A DNA stretch of 64,000 nt from Deltaproteobacteria bacterium (lineage in GTDB: Bacteria; Desulfobacterota; Desulfobacteria; Desulfobacterales; UBA5852): positions 124,001-188,000 of the forward strand of contig JAHLLS010000003.1 in the NCBI GenBank assembly GCA_020444045.1. The letters are read 5' to 3'. The notes beneath the pieces are model-generated. The model had not been told where the DNA came from, made no database searches, and saw nothing but the letters and a program-made list of their open reading frames with translations. Position numbers and translations under genes: made by a program. This document shows positions 57,012 through 64,000 of this stretch, piece by piece. Within the stretch, counting starts at the first letter, position 1, and each line of letters begins with the position of its first letter.

Positions 57012-58034
57012 ATGACTCGTTTGAACCTGCTTCGTATCGCAGCCATCGTTATGGTGCTGGCCATGACGGCGACGGCCCAGGCCGCCATCCTGAAAATCGC
57101 GACGCTTTCGCCGGACGGTTCCAGTTGGATGCAGAAAATGCGCGAAGGTGCCGACAAAGTTGCCACGGCCACCGAAAACAGGGTGCGCTTTAAATTTTAT
57201 CCGGGCGGTGTCATGGGCAATGACCAGGCCGTTTTGCGCAAGATTCGCATTGGCCAGCTGCAGGGCGGTGCGTTTACGGGTGGCGCGCTTTCGGGCCATT
57301 ATACCGATGCCCAGATCTATGCCATGCCCCTCAAGTTCCGCTCGTTGGAAGAGGTCGATTACGTGCGCCAGCAAATGGACCCCGTGATCCAGGAGGGATT
57401 GGAGAAAAACGGGTTTGTCACCTTCGGTCTGGCGGACGGTGGGGGGTTTGCCTATATTATGTCCAACCAGCCGGTGGATACCGTTGAATCCTTGCAGCCA
57501 TTGAAGGTGTGGATCCCGGCGCATGATAAAATGATCCAGGAGGCCATGAAAGGGTTTGGCATCGATCCCATATCCCTGCCCATCGCCGATGTGCGCACCG
57601 GGCTGCAAACCGGCCTGATCGATACGGCGGCCACCACCCCCTATGGCGCAATCGTACTGCAGTGGCACACCCAGGTGAAGTACATTACGACGCTTCCGAT
57701 GGTCTACATCTACGGCATCTTGGCCATCGACAAAAAGGCCTTTGCCAGGATTGCGCCGGAAGACCAGGCCCTGGTGCGGCAGATCATGACGCAGGCCTGG
57801 CGCGAGATGGACGCCATGAACCGCGCGCAAAACGTCGAAGCCCTGAAAACCCTTCAGAAACAGGGTATTCAATTTATCGACCCCCCGCAGGAAATCAAGG
57901 CGAAATGGTACGAGGTGGCGGCATCCGTCCACCAGAAGATTATCGATGGCGGCTTCATTACGCAGGCCATGGCCGACATGCTGGACCGCCACCTCGATGA
58001 TTATCGATCCCGACAGGCCCGCCAGCATGACTGA
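57012..58034 (+). CDS. dctP: TRAP transporter substrate-binding protein DctP
   Basis: A 340-aa periplasmic binding protein (signal MTRLNLLRIAAIVMVLAMTA, mature from about residue 23). DctP features: MREGADKVATATENRVRFKFY, PGGVMGNDQAVLRKIRIGQL, MPLKFRSLEEVDYV. At the usual ligand-arginine region the sequence is LQPLKVWIPAHDKM, with Trp where many C4-dicarboxylate DctPs have Arg. That fits the TatT-associated class, which is thought to take hydrophobic ligands. GGAAGGA precedes ATG 57012. Overlaps dctQ by 8 nt. Confidence 0.92.
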   Translation: MTRLNLLRIAAIVMVLAMTATAQAAILKIATLSPDGSSWMQKMREGADKVATATENRVRFKFYPGGVMGNDQAVLRKIRIGQLQGGAFTGGALSGHYTDAQIYAMPLKFRSLEEVDYVRQQMDPVIQEGLEKNGFVTFGLADGGGFAYIMSNQPVDTVESLQPLKVWIPAHDKMIQEAMKGFGIDPISLPIADVRTGLQTGLIDTAATTPYGAIVLQWHTQVKYITTLPMVYIYGILAIDKKAFARIAPEDQALVRQIMTQAWREMDAMNRAQNVEALKTLQKQGIQFIDPPQEIKAKWYEVAASVHQKIIDGGFITQAMADMLDRHLDDYRSRQARQHD

Positions 58035-58536
58035 ACCGAAGGCCTCATCCCGTCTGGTGCGGATGCTGCAGGTCGCGCACCGGGTGGAGGATATGATCAT
58101 TGCGGTGCTGCTCACGGCGACCATGGGGCTGGCCCTGTATCAGATCGTGCTGCGCAACGTGATGGGCACCGGCATTGTGTGGGGCGACATTCTCATCCGC
58201 CTGATGGTGCTGTGGCTCGGCATGGCCGGTGCCATGGCGGCCACGCGCCAGAAGAAGCACATCAGCGTCGATCTGGTGACCCGTTTCCTGTCGCCCGGTG
58301 GACGGCGGGTGGCGGAGGGGTTGACCACCTGTTTTGCCGGAAGCGTTTGCTTTGCGGCCTGTTACTACTGCCTGCAATTCGTCAAGGGCGAGTATGAGGC
58401 CGGGGGGCTGGCGTTCGGGCCGGTGCCCTATTGGGTCTGCGCCTCTATCCTGCCGCTGGCCTTCCTCATCATGGCCCTGCGGTATGTCATCCAGTTTGCT
58501 ATGATCCTGACCGGCAGGCTAAGGGTGACACCGTGA
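58027..58536 (+). CDS. dctQ: TRAP transporter small permease DctQ
   Basis: A 169-aa inner-membrane protein with four hydrophobic helices (MIIAVLLTATMGLALYQIVLR and WGDILIRLMVLWLGMAGAMA, then SVCFAACYYCLQF and SILPLAFLIMALRYV). This is the DctQ pattern, including the motif ARQKKHISVDLVTR. It overlaps dctP at its start and dctM at its end (GTGA). Confidence 0.94.
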   Translation: MTEPKASSRLVRMLQVAHRVEDMIIAVLLTATMGLALYQIVLRNVMGTGIVWGDILIRLMVLWLGMAGAMAATRQKKHISVDLVTRFLSPGGRRVAEGLTTCFAGSVCFAACYYCLQFVKGEYEAGGLAFGPVPYWVCASILPLAFLIMALRYVIQFAMILTGRLRVTP

Positions 58537-59813
58537 CGGCCACGATTCTGGTTATTCTTCTGGTCCTGTTTGCCATTCTAGGGGCGCCCCTTTTTACCGT
58601 TCTGCTGGCGGTGGCCATGGTGGGGTTTTATTCCCAGGGCATCGACCTGTCGGCCGTGGCCATCGAAATCTATCGCATCGCCGACATGCCGCTTTTGCTG
58701 GCGCTGCCTTTTTTTGCTTTTGCCGGCTATGTGGTGGGGCACAGCCGGACATCGGAACGTCTGGTCCGCCTGACGCAGGTTTTTCTGGGGTGGATGCCCG
58801 GCGGTCTGGCCATCGTGTCCCTGGTGGCCTGCGCCCTTTTCACGGCCTTTACCGGAGCCTCGGGTGTAACAATCGTGGCCCTGGGGGCGCTGCTGTACCC
58901 GGCCTTGATGCAGGACGGTTATCGTGAGCGCTTCAGCCTGGGGCTGGTGACCTCCTCGGGAAGCCTGGGCCTTCTTTTCCCCCCCTCGGTACCTCTCATC
59001 TTGTACGGTGTGGTTGCCCAGCAGATGGGGGTCGGCCGGGTCTTCACCATCGAGGATTTGTTCTGGGCGGGGTTACTGCCGGGGCTGCTCATGCTGGTGT
59101 TGTTGGCCGGCTGGAGCCTGTGGACGAACCGTCGTATGGCCCGCCAACGACAGTCACTCTCAATCAGTGAAGCGCTGGCGGCCGTGCGCGCGGCCATCTG
59201 GGAAATACCGCTGCCGATATTCCTGATTGTCGGCATTTACAGCGGCTATCTGGCCATATCGGAAGCCGCGGTGATGACGGCCGCCTACGTGGTGGTGGTC
59301 GAGGTGTTCATTTACCGGGAAATTCCGATCAAACAGCTGCCCGCCATCATGCGGGAGTCCATGGTGATGGTGGGGGGCATCCTGCTGATTCTGGGCGTGT
59401 CGCTGGCCTTTACCAATTACCTGATCGACGCCGAAGTTCCCATGCGTCTGTTCACCCTGATCCAGCGGCTGGTCAGCGACAAGATTGTGTTTCTCGTTCT
59501 TCTCAACCTGCTGCTGCTGATGCTGGGCGCCATCCTGGATATCTTCTCGGCCCTGGTGATCATGGTACCGCTGATTCTACCCGTGGCCGTCAGCTATGGC
59601 GTCGACCCCGTCCACATGGGCATTATCTTTCTGGCCAACATGCAGATCGGTTATTTCACGCCGCCGGTGGGCATGAACCTGTTTATTGCCAGCTTCCGAT
59701 TCGAAAAACCGGTGGCGGAGCTTTACCGCGCCACGATTCCTTTCATGATCGTGCTCCTGGTGGCCGTTCTCGTGATCACCTATCTGCCCCAGTTAAGTCT
59801 GTTTTTCCTTTAA
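58533..59813 (+). CDS. dctM: TRAP transporter large permease DctM
   Basis: A 426-aa membrane protein with about 11-12 helices (VTATILVILLVLFAILGAPL). DctM motifs are DMPLLLALPFFAFAGYVVGHS, FTGASGVTIVALGALLYPALM, LGLLFPPSVPLILYG and MGIIFLANMQIGYFTPPVGMN. The start is a GTG at 58533 overlapping the dctQ stop (GTGA). The operon ends here. Confidence 0.94.
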   Translation: MTATILVILLVLFAILGAPLFTVLLAVAMVGFYSQGIDLSAVAIEIYRIADMPLLLALPFFAFAGYVVGHSRTSERLVRLTQVFLGWMPGGLAIVSLVACALFTAFTGASGVTIVALGALLYPALMQDGYRERFSLGLVTSSGSLGLLFPPSVPLILYGVVAQQMGVGRVFTIEDLFWAGLLPGLLMLVLLAGWSLWTNRRMARQRQSLSISEALAAVRAAIWEIPLPIFLIVGIYSGYLAISEAAVMTAAYVVVVEVFIYREIPIKQLPAIMRESMVMVGGILLILGVSLAFTNYLIDAEVPMRLFTLIQRLVSDKIVFLVLLNLLLLMLGAILDIFSALVIMVPLILPVAVSYGVDPVHMGIIFLANMQIGYFTPPVGMNLFIASFRFEKPVAELYRATIPFMIVLLVAVLVITYLPQLSLFFL

Positions 59814-59868
59814 TGCGTTTTTACGACCAGCCTATTTAGTAACTGCATGCAACCAGGCCGCTCAGGCG

Positions 59869-60042
59869 ACATCTAAAACAAGTATTTTTCAGCTCGTCAA
59901 AGAGGAAACCGGCCTGCAGAAACACAAAACCTCCCACGCCGTCGAATGTCTTTTAAAAATCATGAAAGACACCCTGACTTCCGGCGAGGACGTCCTGATC
60001 AGCGGCTTCGGCAAACTCTATCCTGTCTGCAAAATCGTGCTT
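59869..60042 (+). pseudogene. IHF/HU-family relic
   Basis: Translation from 59869 reads TSKTSIFQLVKEETGLQKHK, then HAVECLLKIMKDTL and SGEDVLISGFGKLYPVCKI. This matches the N-terminal two-thirds of integration host factor (K-x-E-T-G-L-S-K, G-E-D-V-x-I-S-G-F-G-K-F). The start Met is replaced by Thr, and after about residue 55 the DNA-binding arm (R-x-x-R-N-P) is missing. So it is a truncated, start-less relic between dctM and the convergent amidase gene. Confidence 0.8.
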
Positions 60043-60049
60043 CCGGTGG

Positions 60050-61552
60050 TCAGTTCTCCCTTACAGAGCGGTATCCCGGACGTTTATCCAGGTAATCCGT
60101 TACAGCCTCGTAGGCCAAGGAAAATTCAAGTACCTCGCGGTCATGCCCCATGGGGCCCATGAACTGTATGCCCATGGGCCGGCCCTGGTTGTCGAATCCT
60201 GCCGGCAGATTGACAACGGGCAGTCCTGCCAGGGTGCCGCCCACAACAACTTCCATCCATCGATGATAGGTGTCCATGGTCCTGTCCCCAACAGAGACCG
60301 GCCAGTGGATATCGGCCGGGTAGGGAAACACCTGTGCGGTCGGCAGGGCCAGAAGGTCGTAGCGTTCAAACAGTGCGTGAAGCGCCTGGTACCAGTCGGT
60401 CCTGGCCATGGCCGCCTCTGCTACCTGGGATGCCGGCATGCCGAAGCTCCCCTCGATCTCCCAGGCCAGTTCCGGCTTTAACAGTTTTTTCTTTTCCGGA
60501 TCATCGTAAAGCGGTTTATGGTTACCGACGATCCAATGGCGAAGGGTCAGCCAGGTTTGCCAGAGCCGGGCCATGTCATAGGCGGGCTGGCAGCGCTCGA
60601 CAACCACGCCGTGTTGAGAAAGCCCGTCGAGGCTTTTTTCGCAAAGGTCCAGCAGCCCCTCCTCCGTTGCCAGATATCCCTCAAAGTCACCCATCCATCC
60701 AATGCGAAAACCATTTAAATCGGCTTTCCGGAACATATCATGGGCCGGGAGTTCGTCTCTGAGGCTCAGGGGCGCACGGGAATCATAGCCGGCCATGGTG
60801 ACAAGAAGGCGAAGGGTGTCTTCGACATTCCGCCCCATGGGACCGTCGATTAACAATTGCTGGTAGTAAACATCCAAGGCCGGCCTGCCGGGTACGCTCG
60901 GAACACGCCCCTGGCTCGGCCGAAAGCCTATGATATTGTTATAGCCTGCCGGGTTTCGGAGCGAACCCATCATATCGCTGCCGTCGGCAACGGGCAGCAT
61001 CTGCAAGGCCAGGCCGACGGCCGCACCACCGCTGCTCCCACCGGCGGTCAGTTTCGGATCGTAAGCGTTTCCAGTCGTACCGTGCACATCGTTGTAAGTC
61101 TGGGAACCCAGCCCGAATTCCGGTACATTGGTTTTGCCGATAAAAATGGCACCCTGGGATCGAATCCGGGCGATGTGAAGATCATCCGATCCGGCGATGG
61201 TGTCGGCAAAGATTTTCGACCCGAGGCTCGTTTCCAGCCCCTTGGCGCTGGCCAAGTCCTTGACAGCATGGGGCATGCCGTGCATCCATCCCCAGTATTC
61301 TCCCTTGTCCAGTGCCAGGTCGGCCTTCTGGGCCAGTTCGACGAGTTTTTCGTCATGGACCATGCTGACGATGGCGTTGTAGCCCGGGTTGTACAGATGG
61401 ATTCTTTCCAGGTAGGCCTGCATCACCTCAACACAGCTGACCCTTCGCTCACGAATGGCGGCCGATAACTGGCATGCGCTCATGCCGGTAATGCCACCAT
61501 AGGTGATGATCATATCCGATCTGTTGTTCGGGGTGGGTTCAGAAAAGTTCAT
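60050..61552 (-). CDS. amidase-signature family hydrolase
   Basis: A 500-aa amidase. Catalytic Lys in MPHAVKDLASAKGLETSLGS, amidase signature with the Ser triad segment LTAGGSSGGAAVGLALQM, and VADGSDMMGSLRNPAGYNNI (the second Ser). C-terminal GTLAGLPVVNLPAGFDNQ is also typical. Length fits. The substrate is unknown; it could be a non-GatA amidase acting on small amides. It is a single gene, ending against the IHF relic. Confidence 0.93.
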   Translation of the reverse strand: MNFSEPTPNNRSDMIITYGGITGMSACQLSAAIRERRVSCVEVMQAYLERIHLYNPGYNAIVSMVHDEKLVELAQKADLALDKGEYWGWMHGMPHAVKDLASAKGLETSLGSKIFADTIAGSDDLHIARIRSQGAIFIGKTNVPEFGLGSQTYNDVHGTTGNAYDPKLTAGGSSGGAAVGLALQMLPVADGSDMMGSLRNPAGYNNIIGFRPSQGRVPSVPGRPALDVYYQQLLIDGPMGRNVEDTLRLLVTMAGYDSRAPLSLRDELPAHDMFRKADLNGFRIGWMGDFEGYLATEEGLLDLCEKSLDGLSQHGVVVERCQPAYDMARLWQTWLTLRHWIVGNHKPLYDDPEKKKLLKPELAWEIEGSFGMPASQVAEAAMARTDWYQALHALFERYDLLALPTAQVFPYPADIHWPVSVGDRTMDTYHRWMEVVVGGTLAGLPVVNLPAGFDNQGRPMGIQFMGPMGHDREVLEFSLAYEAVTDYLDKRPGYRSVREN

Positions 61553-61971
61553 TTACACTCCTTTTTTCAATACACCATGAGAATTCATGCCCTGTGAGCA
61601 TGGTCAGAGATCATCGGCGATGCCGGACAATCATTGACTGTAAGCGAACACTTGGTTAGATCTATCGGGACATTTGATTTGATTCAAGCGGTTAATTAAA
61701 AGGTTTTAAAAAACTGGCCGTAATTGGTTATAATCGGGAATATCGGCAGGGTCATTATGTGGACTATGAAGCTTATCTATGGGCTCCAAGGGACGTTCCG
61801 TCTCGCTGCGCAACCCTGAGCCCAAGAGTTACATACAGCTCCAACTTATCTCAAATTCGACCAGCTTTGGGATACTTGTTAAATAACGAAACCAGGAACA
61901 CCAACCAAGCGCCTTATAAGATCCTATCAAGTGGCACACTATCTGAAACCTCTTGTTCGTGGGGAAGAAGT
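61553..61971. other. intergenic, nothing recognised
   Basis: About 420 nt. The stretch at 61620-61760 is AT-rich and may hold the amidase promoter. No gene is supported; open frames on the plus strand are shadows. Confidence 0.5.
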
Positions 61972-62637
61972 TCATTTGCCGATAGCCGTTCCGTCCACCA
62001 TAGCCCGGGCCACGCGGTTGACCAGAGCCCAGATGGCATCCGCCGGCAGAAACCGTTCGATGGAACGATCGAAGAGAACCCTCAGACGGGCCGGGAATTC
62101 CTCATCCGCAAACCACATCAGGAAATACAGTGGAATGCGCGGAAACGGGAGCAACCGGCCGGCCGCATCCGCCATGTCCGTCATACGGCCATCCAGGGAC
62201 GCCACGGCCTGCCGGAAGGCAGCGGGATCTTTGCCATAACGCTCCAGCACCAGGTCGGTTTGCAGCTCGTGAGGGCCTGCGAAAAAATGGGATTCCTTCA
62301 GGTCCTGCAGCCCGACGATATCCCGATCCAGCGGCAGGACGGCGTCGACCCGATTCAGGTAAGCTAGGGTCACCAGTTCCAGCAAGGGATCCTCCAGCGG
62401 GATGTCGTACCCGTCATGGATGTGCAACAGGCGCTGGTTGGGAATGTCCACCCGGATGTCTTCATTGAGGAAACGGAACTGCAACCGGCCGTCCGGCAGG
62501 GGGAGGGCCAGGGTCAGGTTGGCCAGTTCTTCCAGCGATCGTTGGGCCAGATCCTGCCATTGGCGGTCGGTCTGCCGGAGGTGGGATCCGTTCGAAGCAT
62601 AGCGGGGGGTGTTGTTGGCTGGGGTAGGGCTTGTCAT
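61972..62637 (-). CDS. DUF3786-like protein
   Basis: A 221-aa soluble protein. The segment RLLHIHDGYDIPLEDPLLEL, VTLAYLNRVDAVLPLDRD and RIPLYFLMWFADEEFPAR resemble DUF3786, a family frequent in Desulfobacterota and other anaerobes and often near Fe-S or cobalamin genes. It is not enzyme-annotated. The ribosome binding site is not distinct. The other side is the convergent empty gap. Confidence 0.75.
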   Translation of the reverse strand: MTSPTPANNTPRYASNGSHLRQTDRQWQDLAQRSLEELANLTLALPLPDGRLQFRFLNEDIRVDIPNQRLLHIHDGYDIPLEDPLLELVTLAYLNRVDAVLPLDRDIVGLQDLKESHFFAGPHELQTDLVLERYGKDPAAFRQAVASLDGRMTDMADAAGRLLPFPRIPLYFLMWFADEEFPARLRVLFDRSIERFLPADAIWALVNRVARAMVDGTAIGK

Positions 62638-62776
62638 TATTCTTCGCTTTCCATAAAACCGTGTTGCCTAAAAGCCAGACATTAAGCAATCTTGGAAGGG
62701 GGCGACCTAAAATATTTTCCCTCCGGCTGTATCGAAGAGATTGTCATAATCTCATCTCGAAGTTTTCTTGGAAACG

Positions 62777-63199
62777 TTACTTTTCGTCCCGAACCGGCTG
62801 GCGCTGTTGTTTAAGTCGGGCCCGCTGGCGCTTGTTTTCCAGTCGGCGCCTGCGCGACGCGGCCGAGGGCTTGGTGGGACGCCGGGGACGCGGTGGCCGG
62901 GCCGCGGCCTGAACCAGGCGTATCAGGCGGCCCAGGGCTTCTTCGCGATTCTGCTTCTGGGAACGGTGGCTGCGGGCGTCGATGACCAGGACGCCGTCGC
63001 GGGTCAGCCGTTGCCCGGCCAGGCGTTGGAGCCGCTGGCGAACCCCCTCGGGTAGCGATGGGCTCTGCCGCACGTCGAAACGCAACTGCACCGCTGTCGC
63101 TGTTTTGTTGACGTGCTGTCCTCCGGGGCCGTCGGCGCGCACAAAAGCCAGCGTGATTTCGCTGTCCGGAATAACAATATCGGCATTGATGTGGATCAT
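62777..63199 (-). CDS. arfB: ribosome-rescue peptidyl-tRNA hydrolase ArfB
   Basis: A 140-aa release-factor-like protein: the GGQ catalytic motif is at residues 26-28 in GPGGQHVNKTATAVQL, followed by VIDARSHRSQKQNREEALGRL. The C-terminal tail is basic (PPRPRRPTKPSAASRRRRL) and enters the empty mRNA channel in the known system. It rescues stalled ribosomes on non-stop mRNA. Confidence 0.96.
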   Translation of the reverse strand: MIHINADIVIPDSEITLAFVRADGPGGQHVNKTATAVQLRFDVRQSPSLPEGVRQRLQRLAGQRLTRDGVLVIDARSHRSQKQNREEALGRLIRLVQAAARPPRPRRPTKPSAASRRRRLENKRQRARLKQQRQPVRDEK

Positions 63200-63320
63200 A
63201 GGGCGGTTTCCGGTTAACTGGTTTTGATTTAACCTCCTCGCAGTTGGTAGGGAAGCGGAGAGATTCTATCGATCCAGAACGAAGTTTTTTAAGTTGTTTT
63301 CAAGCCCCCTTCAAGGAGGC

Positions 63321-64000
63321 TTAGGGTCTGATTTCCACCCGGCCCTGCAGGTAAGCTTTCACATCGCTGATGGGAACTTCACGGCGATGGAAAATACCGG
63401 CCGCCAGGGCGGACTCGGCCTTGGTTCGGGTGAAAACCTCGTGAAAATGGGCTTCGCAGCCGGCGCCGCTGGAGGCAATGACCGGGATGGAGACAGCGGC
63501 TTTCACGGTCGTGATCAATTCTAAATCAAATCCTGCGTTGGTGCCGTCACGATCGATACAGTTCAACAGAATTTCACCGGCGCCGAGGGTTTCACAGGCT
63601 TTTGCCAGGGACACGGCATCCAGTTCCCGGCCTTCCCGCCCGCCCTTGATGGTGCACTGGTACCAGCAGTAACGCTCCCCGTTGGGTCCCGGATAGGCGG
63701 TTTCGATGGTTTGCCGGGGGGCTTCCTGGGGTGCGGCCACATAGACCCGGCGGGGGTCCACCGAGATGACCACGGCCTGGCTGCCGTAGACGCGTGAAAT
63801 GCTTTCGATGGCGCTTTCGCCGGTCAAGTGACCGGTGCGCAGGTAGTCTTCGGCGATCAGGACCGCGTCGCTGCCGATGGACACCTTGTCGGCGCCCGAG
63901 CGGAAGTACTCGGCGGCCACCTCTAAAGCGGAATAGGTCCGGCCGTTTTGGTCAGTGTAGTTGCGGATGCCGCCGCCGATGGTCAGCGGCACGAAAACGT
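63321..64000 (-). CDS. hisF: imidazole glycerol phosphate synthase cyclase subunit HisF, partial, HIS7-like
   Basis: The C-terminal 225 residues of HisF; the gene continues past the right window edge, so its start is not seen. It makes imidazole glycerol phosphate and AICAR from PRFAR with HisH. Motifs are [52 protein letters not shown] and [11 protein letters not shown]. Two insertions ([19 protein letters not shown] and the segment after RRVY) are absent in usual bacterial HisF but present in eukaryotic HIS7. It may therefore be the cyclase part of a fused HisH-HisF protein. Confidence 0.88.
   Translation of the reverse strand, partial: VFVPLTIGGGIRNYTDQNGRTYSALEVAAEYFRSGADKVSIGSDAVLIAEDYLRTGHLTGESAIESISRVYGSQAVVISVDPRRVYVAAPQEAPRQTIETAYPGPNGERYCWYQCTIKGGREGRELDAVSLAKACETLGAGEILLNCIDRDGTNAGFDLELITTVKAAVSIPVIASSGAGCEAHFHEVFTRTKAESALAAGIFHRREVPISDVKAYLQGRVEIRP

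Noticed and set aside
61759-62367. 202-codon plus-strand frame
   Set aside because: Its second half is antisense to the DUF3786-like gene, and its first half shows no motif or ribosome binding site.

Overview
This 64 kb window reads as a chromosomal stretch of a strictly anaerobic Desulfobacterota (Deltaproteobacteria), most likely a Desulfosarcina-like sulfate reducer. That placement is an inference. It rests on the gene mix: rubrerythrin, an Asp-ligand-type ferredoxin, a desulforedoxin-like mini-protein, several multi-cluster Fe-S proteins, a TatT-type TRAP transporter, DUF3786 and DUF4124 proteins and many PAS-type sensors. Base composition is moderately GC-rich and fairly even. I saw no rRNA, tRNA, CRISPR array, complete insertion sequence or prophage.

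Layout. 0-7 kb: an alpha-glucan phosphorylase with a stand-alone glycogen-binding (CBM48) protein, small OB-like and Cys-rich proteins, a degraded groEL tail, a two-cluster Fe-S protein and an FmdB-type zinc ribbon. 7-12 kb: a chemotaxis operon on the minus strand (pseudo-receiver, MCP, CheW) and a PAS/sigma-54 activator. 12-16 kb: an orphan flagellar-rod-like gene behind a near-consensus sigma-28 promoter, then a large hybrid histidine kinase. 16-19 kb: a phage-shock module with divergent pspF and a clear sigma-54 promoter before pspABC. 20-28 kb: typA, a ferredoxin-nitroreductase, an unusual Fe-S/methyltransferase fusion, ettA and a double-hotdog hydratase. 28-33 kb: an acyl-CoA synthetase, UspA, flavin reductase, ferredoxin and rubrerythrin. 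33-44 kb: a menA-like prenyltransferase with a CPBP protease, a YbaK-type deacylase, a frameshifted DinB gene, a peptidase M15, a trmO relic, a TPM-domain pair, an RlmK-like methyltransferase, a QueG-like reductase, a desulforedoxin-like gene and a YqaA membrane protein. 44-56 kb: a second glycogen phosphorylase, a DUF533 protein, a site-2 protease with CBS domains and a set of cell-wall enzymes (M23, MltF, MltD with four LysM modules). 56-60 kb: a four-gene TatT-DctP-DctQ-DctM TRAP operon followed by an IHF relic. 60-64 kb: an amidase, a DUF3786 protein, arfB and the 3' part of a eukaryote-like hisF that runs off the right end.

How the parts fit. The window is mainly housekeeping and stress physiology: glycogen storage, membrane-stress sensing, oxygen defence, envelope turnover and uptake of an organic solute. 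Its most unusual content lies in small things: three gene relics (groEL, trmO, IHF), a one-base frameshift in dinB, a chemotaxis receiver without its phospho-acceptor, an orphan rod-like gene under a flagellar promoter, the Fe-S/methyltransferase fusion, and a family of short palindromic repeats whose cores are similar but whose terminal inverted repeats differ from copy to copy.
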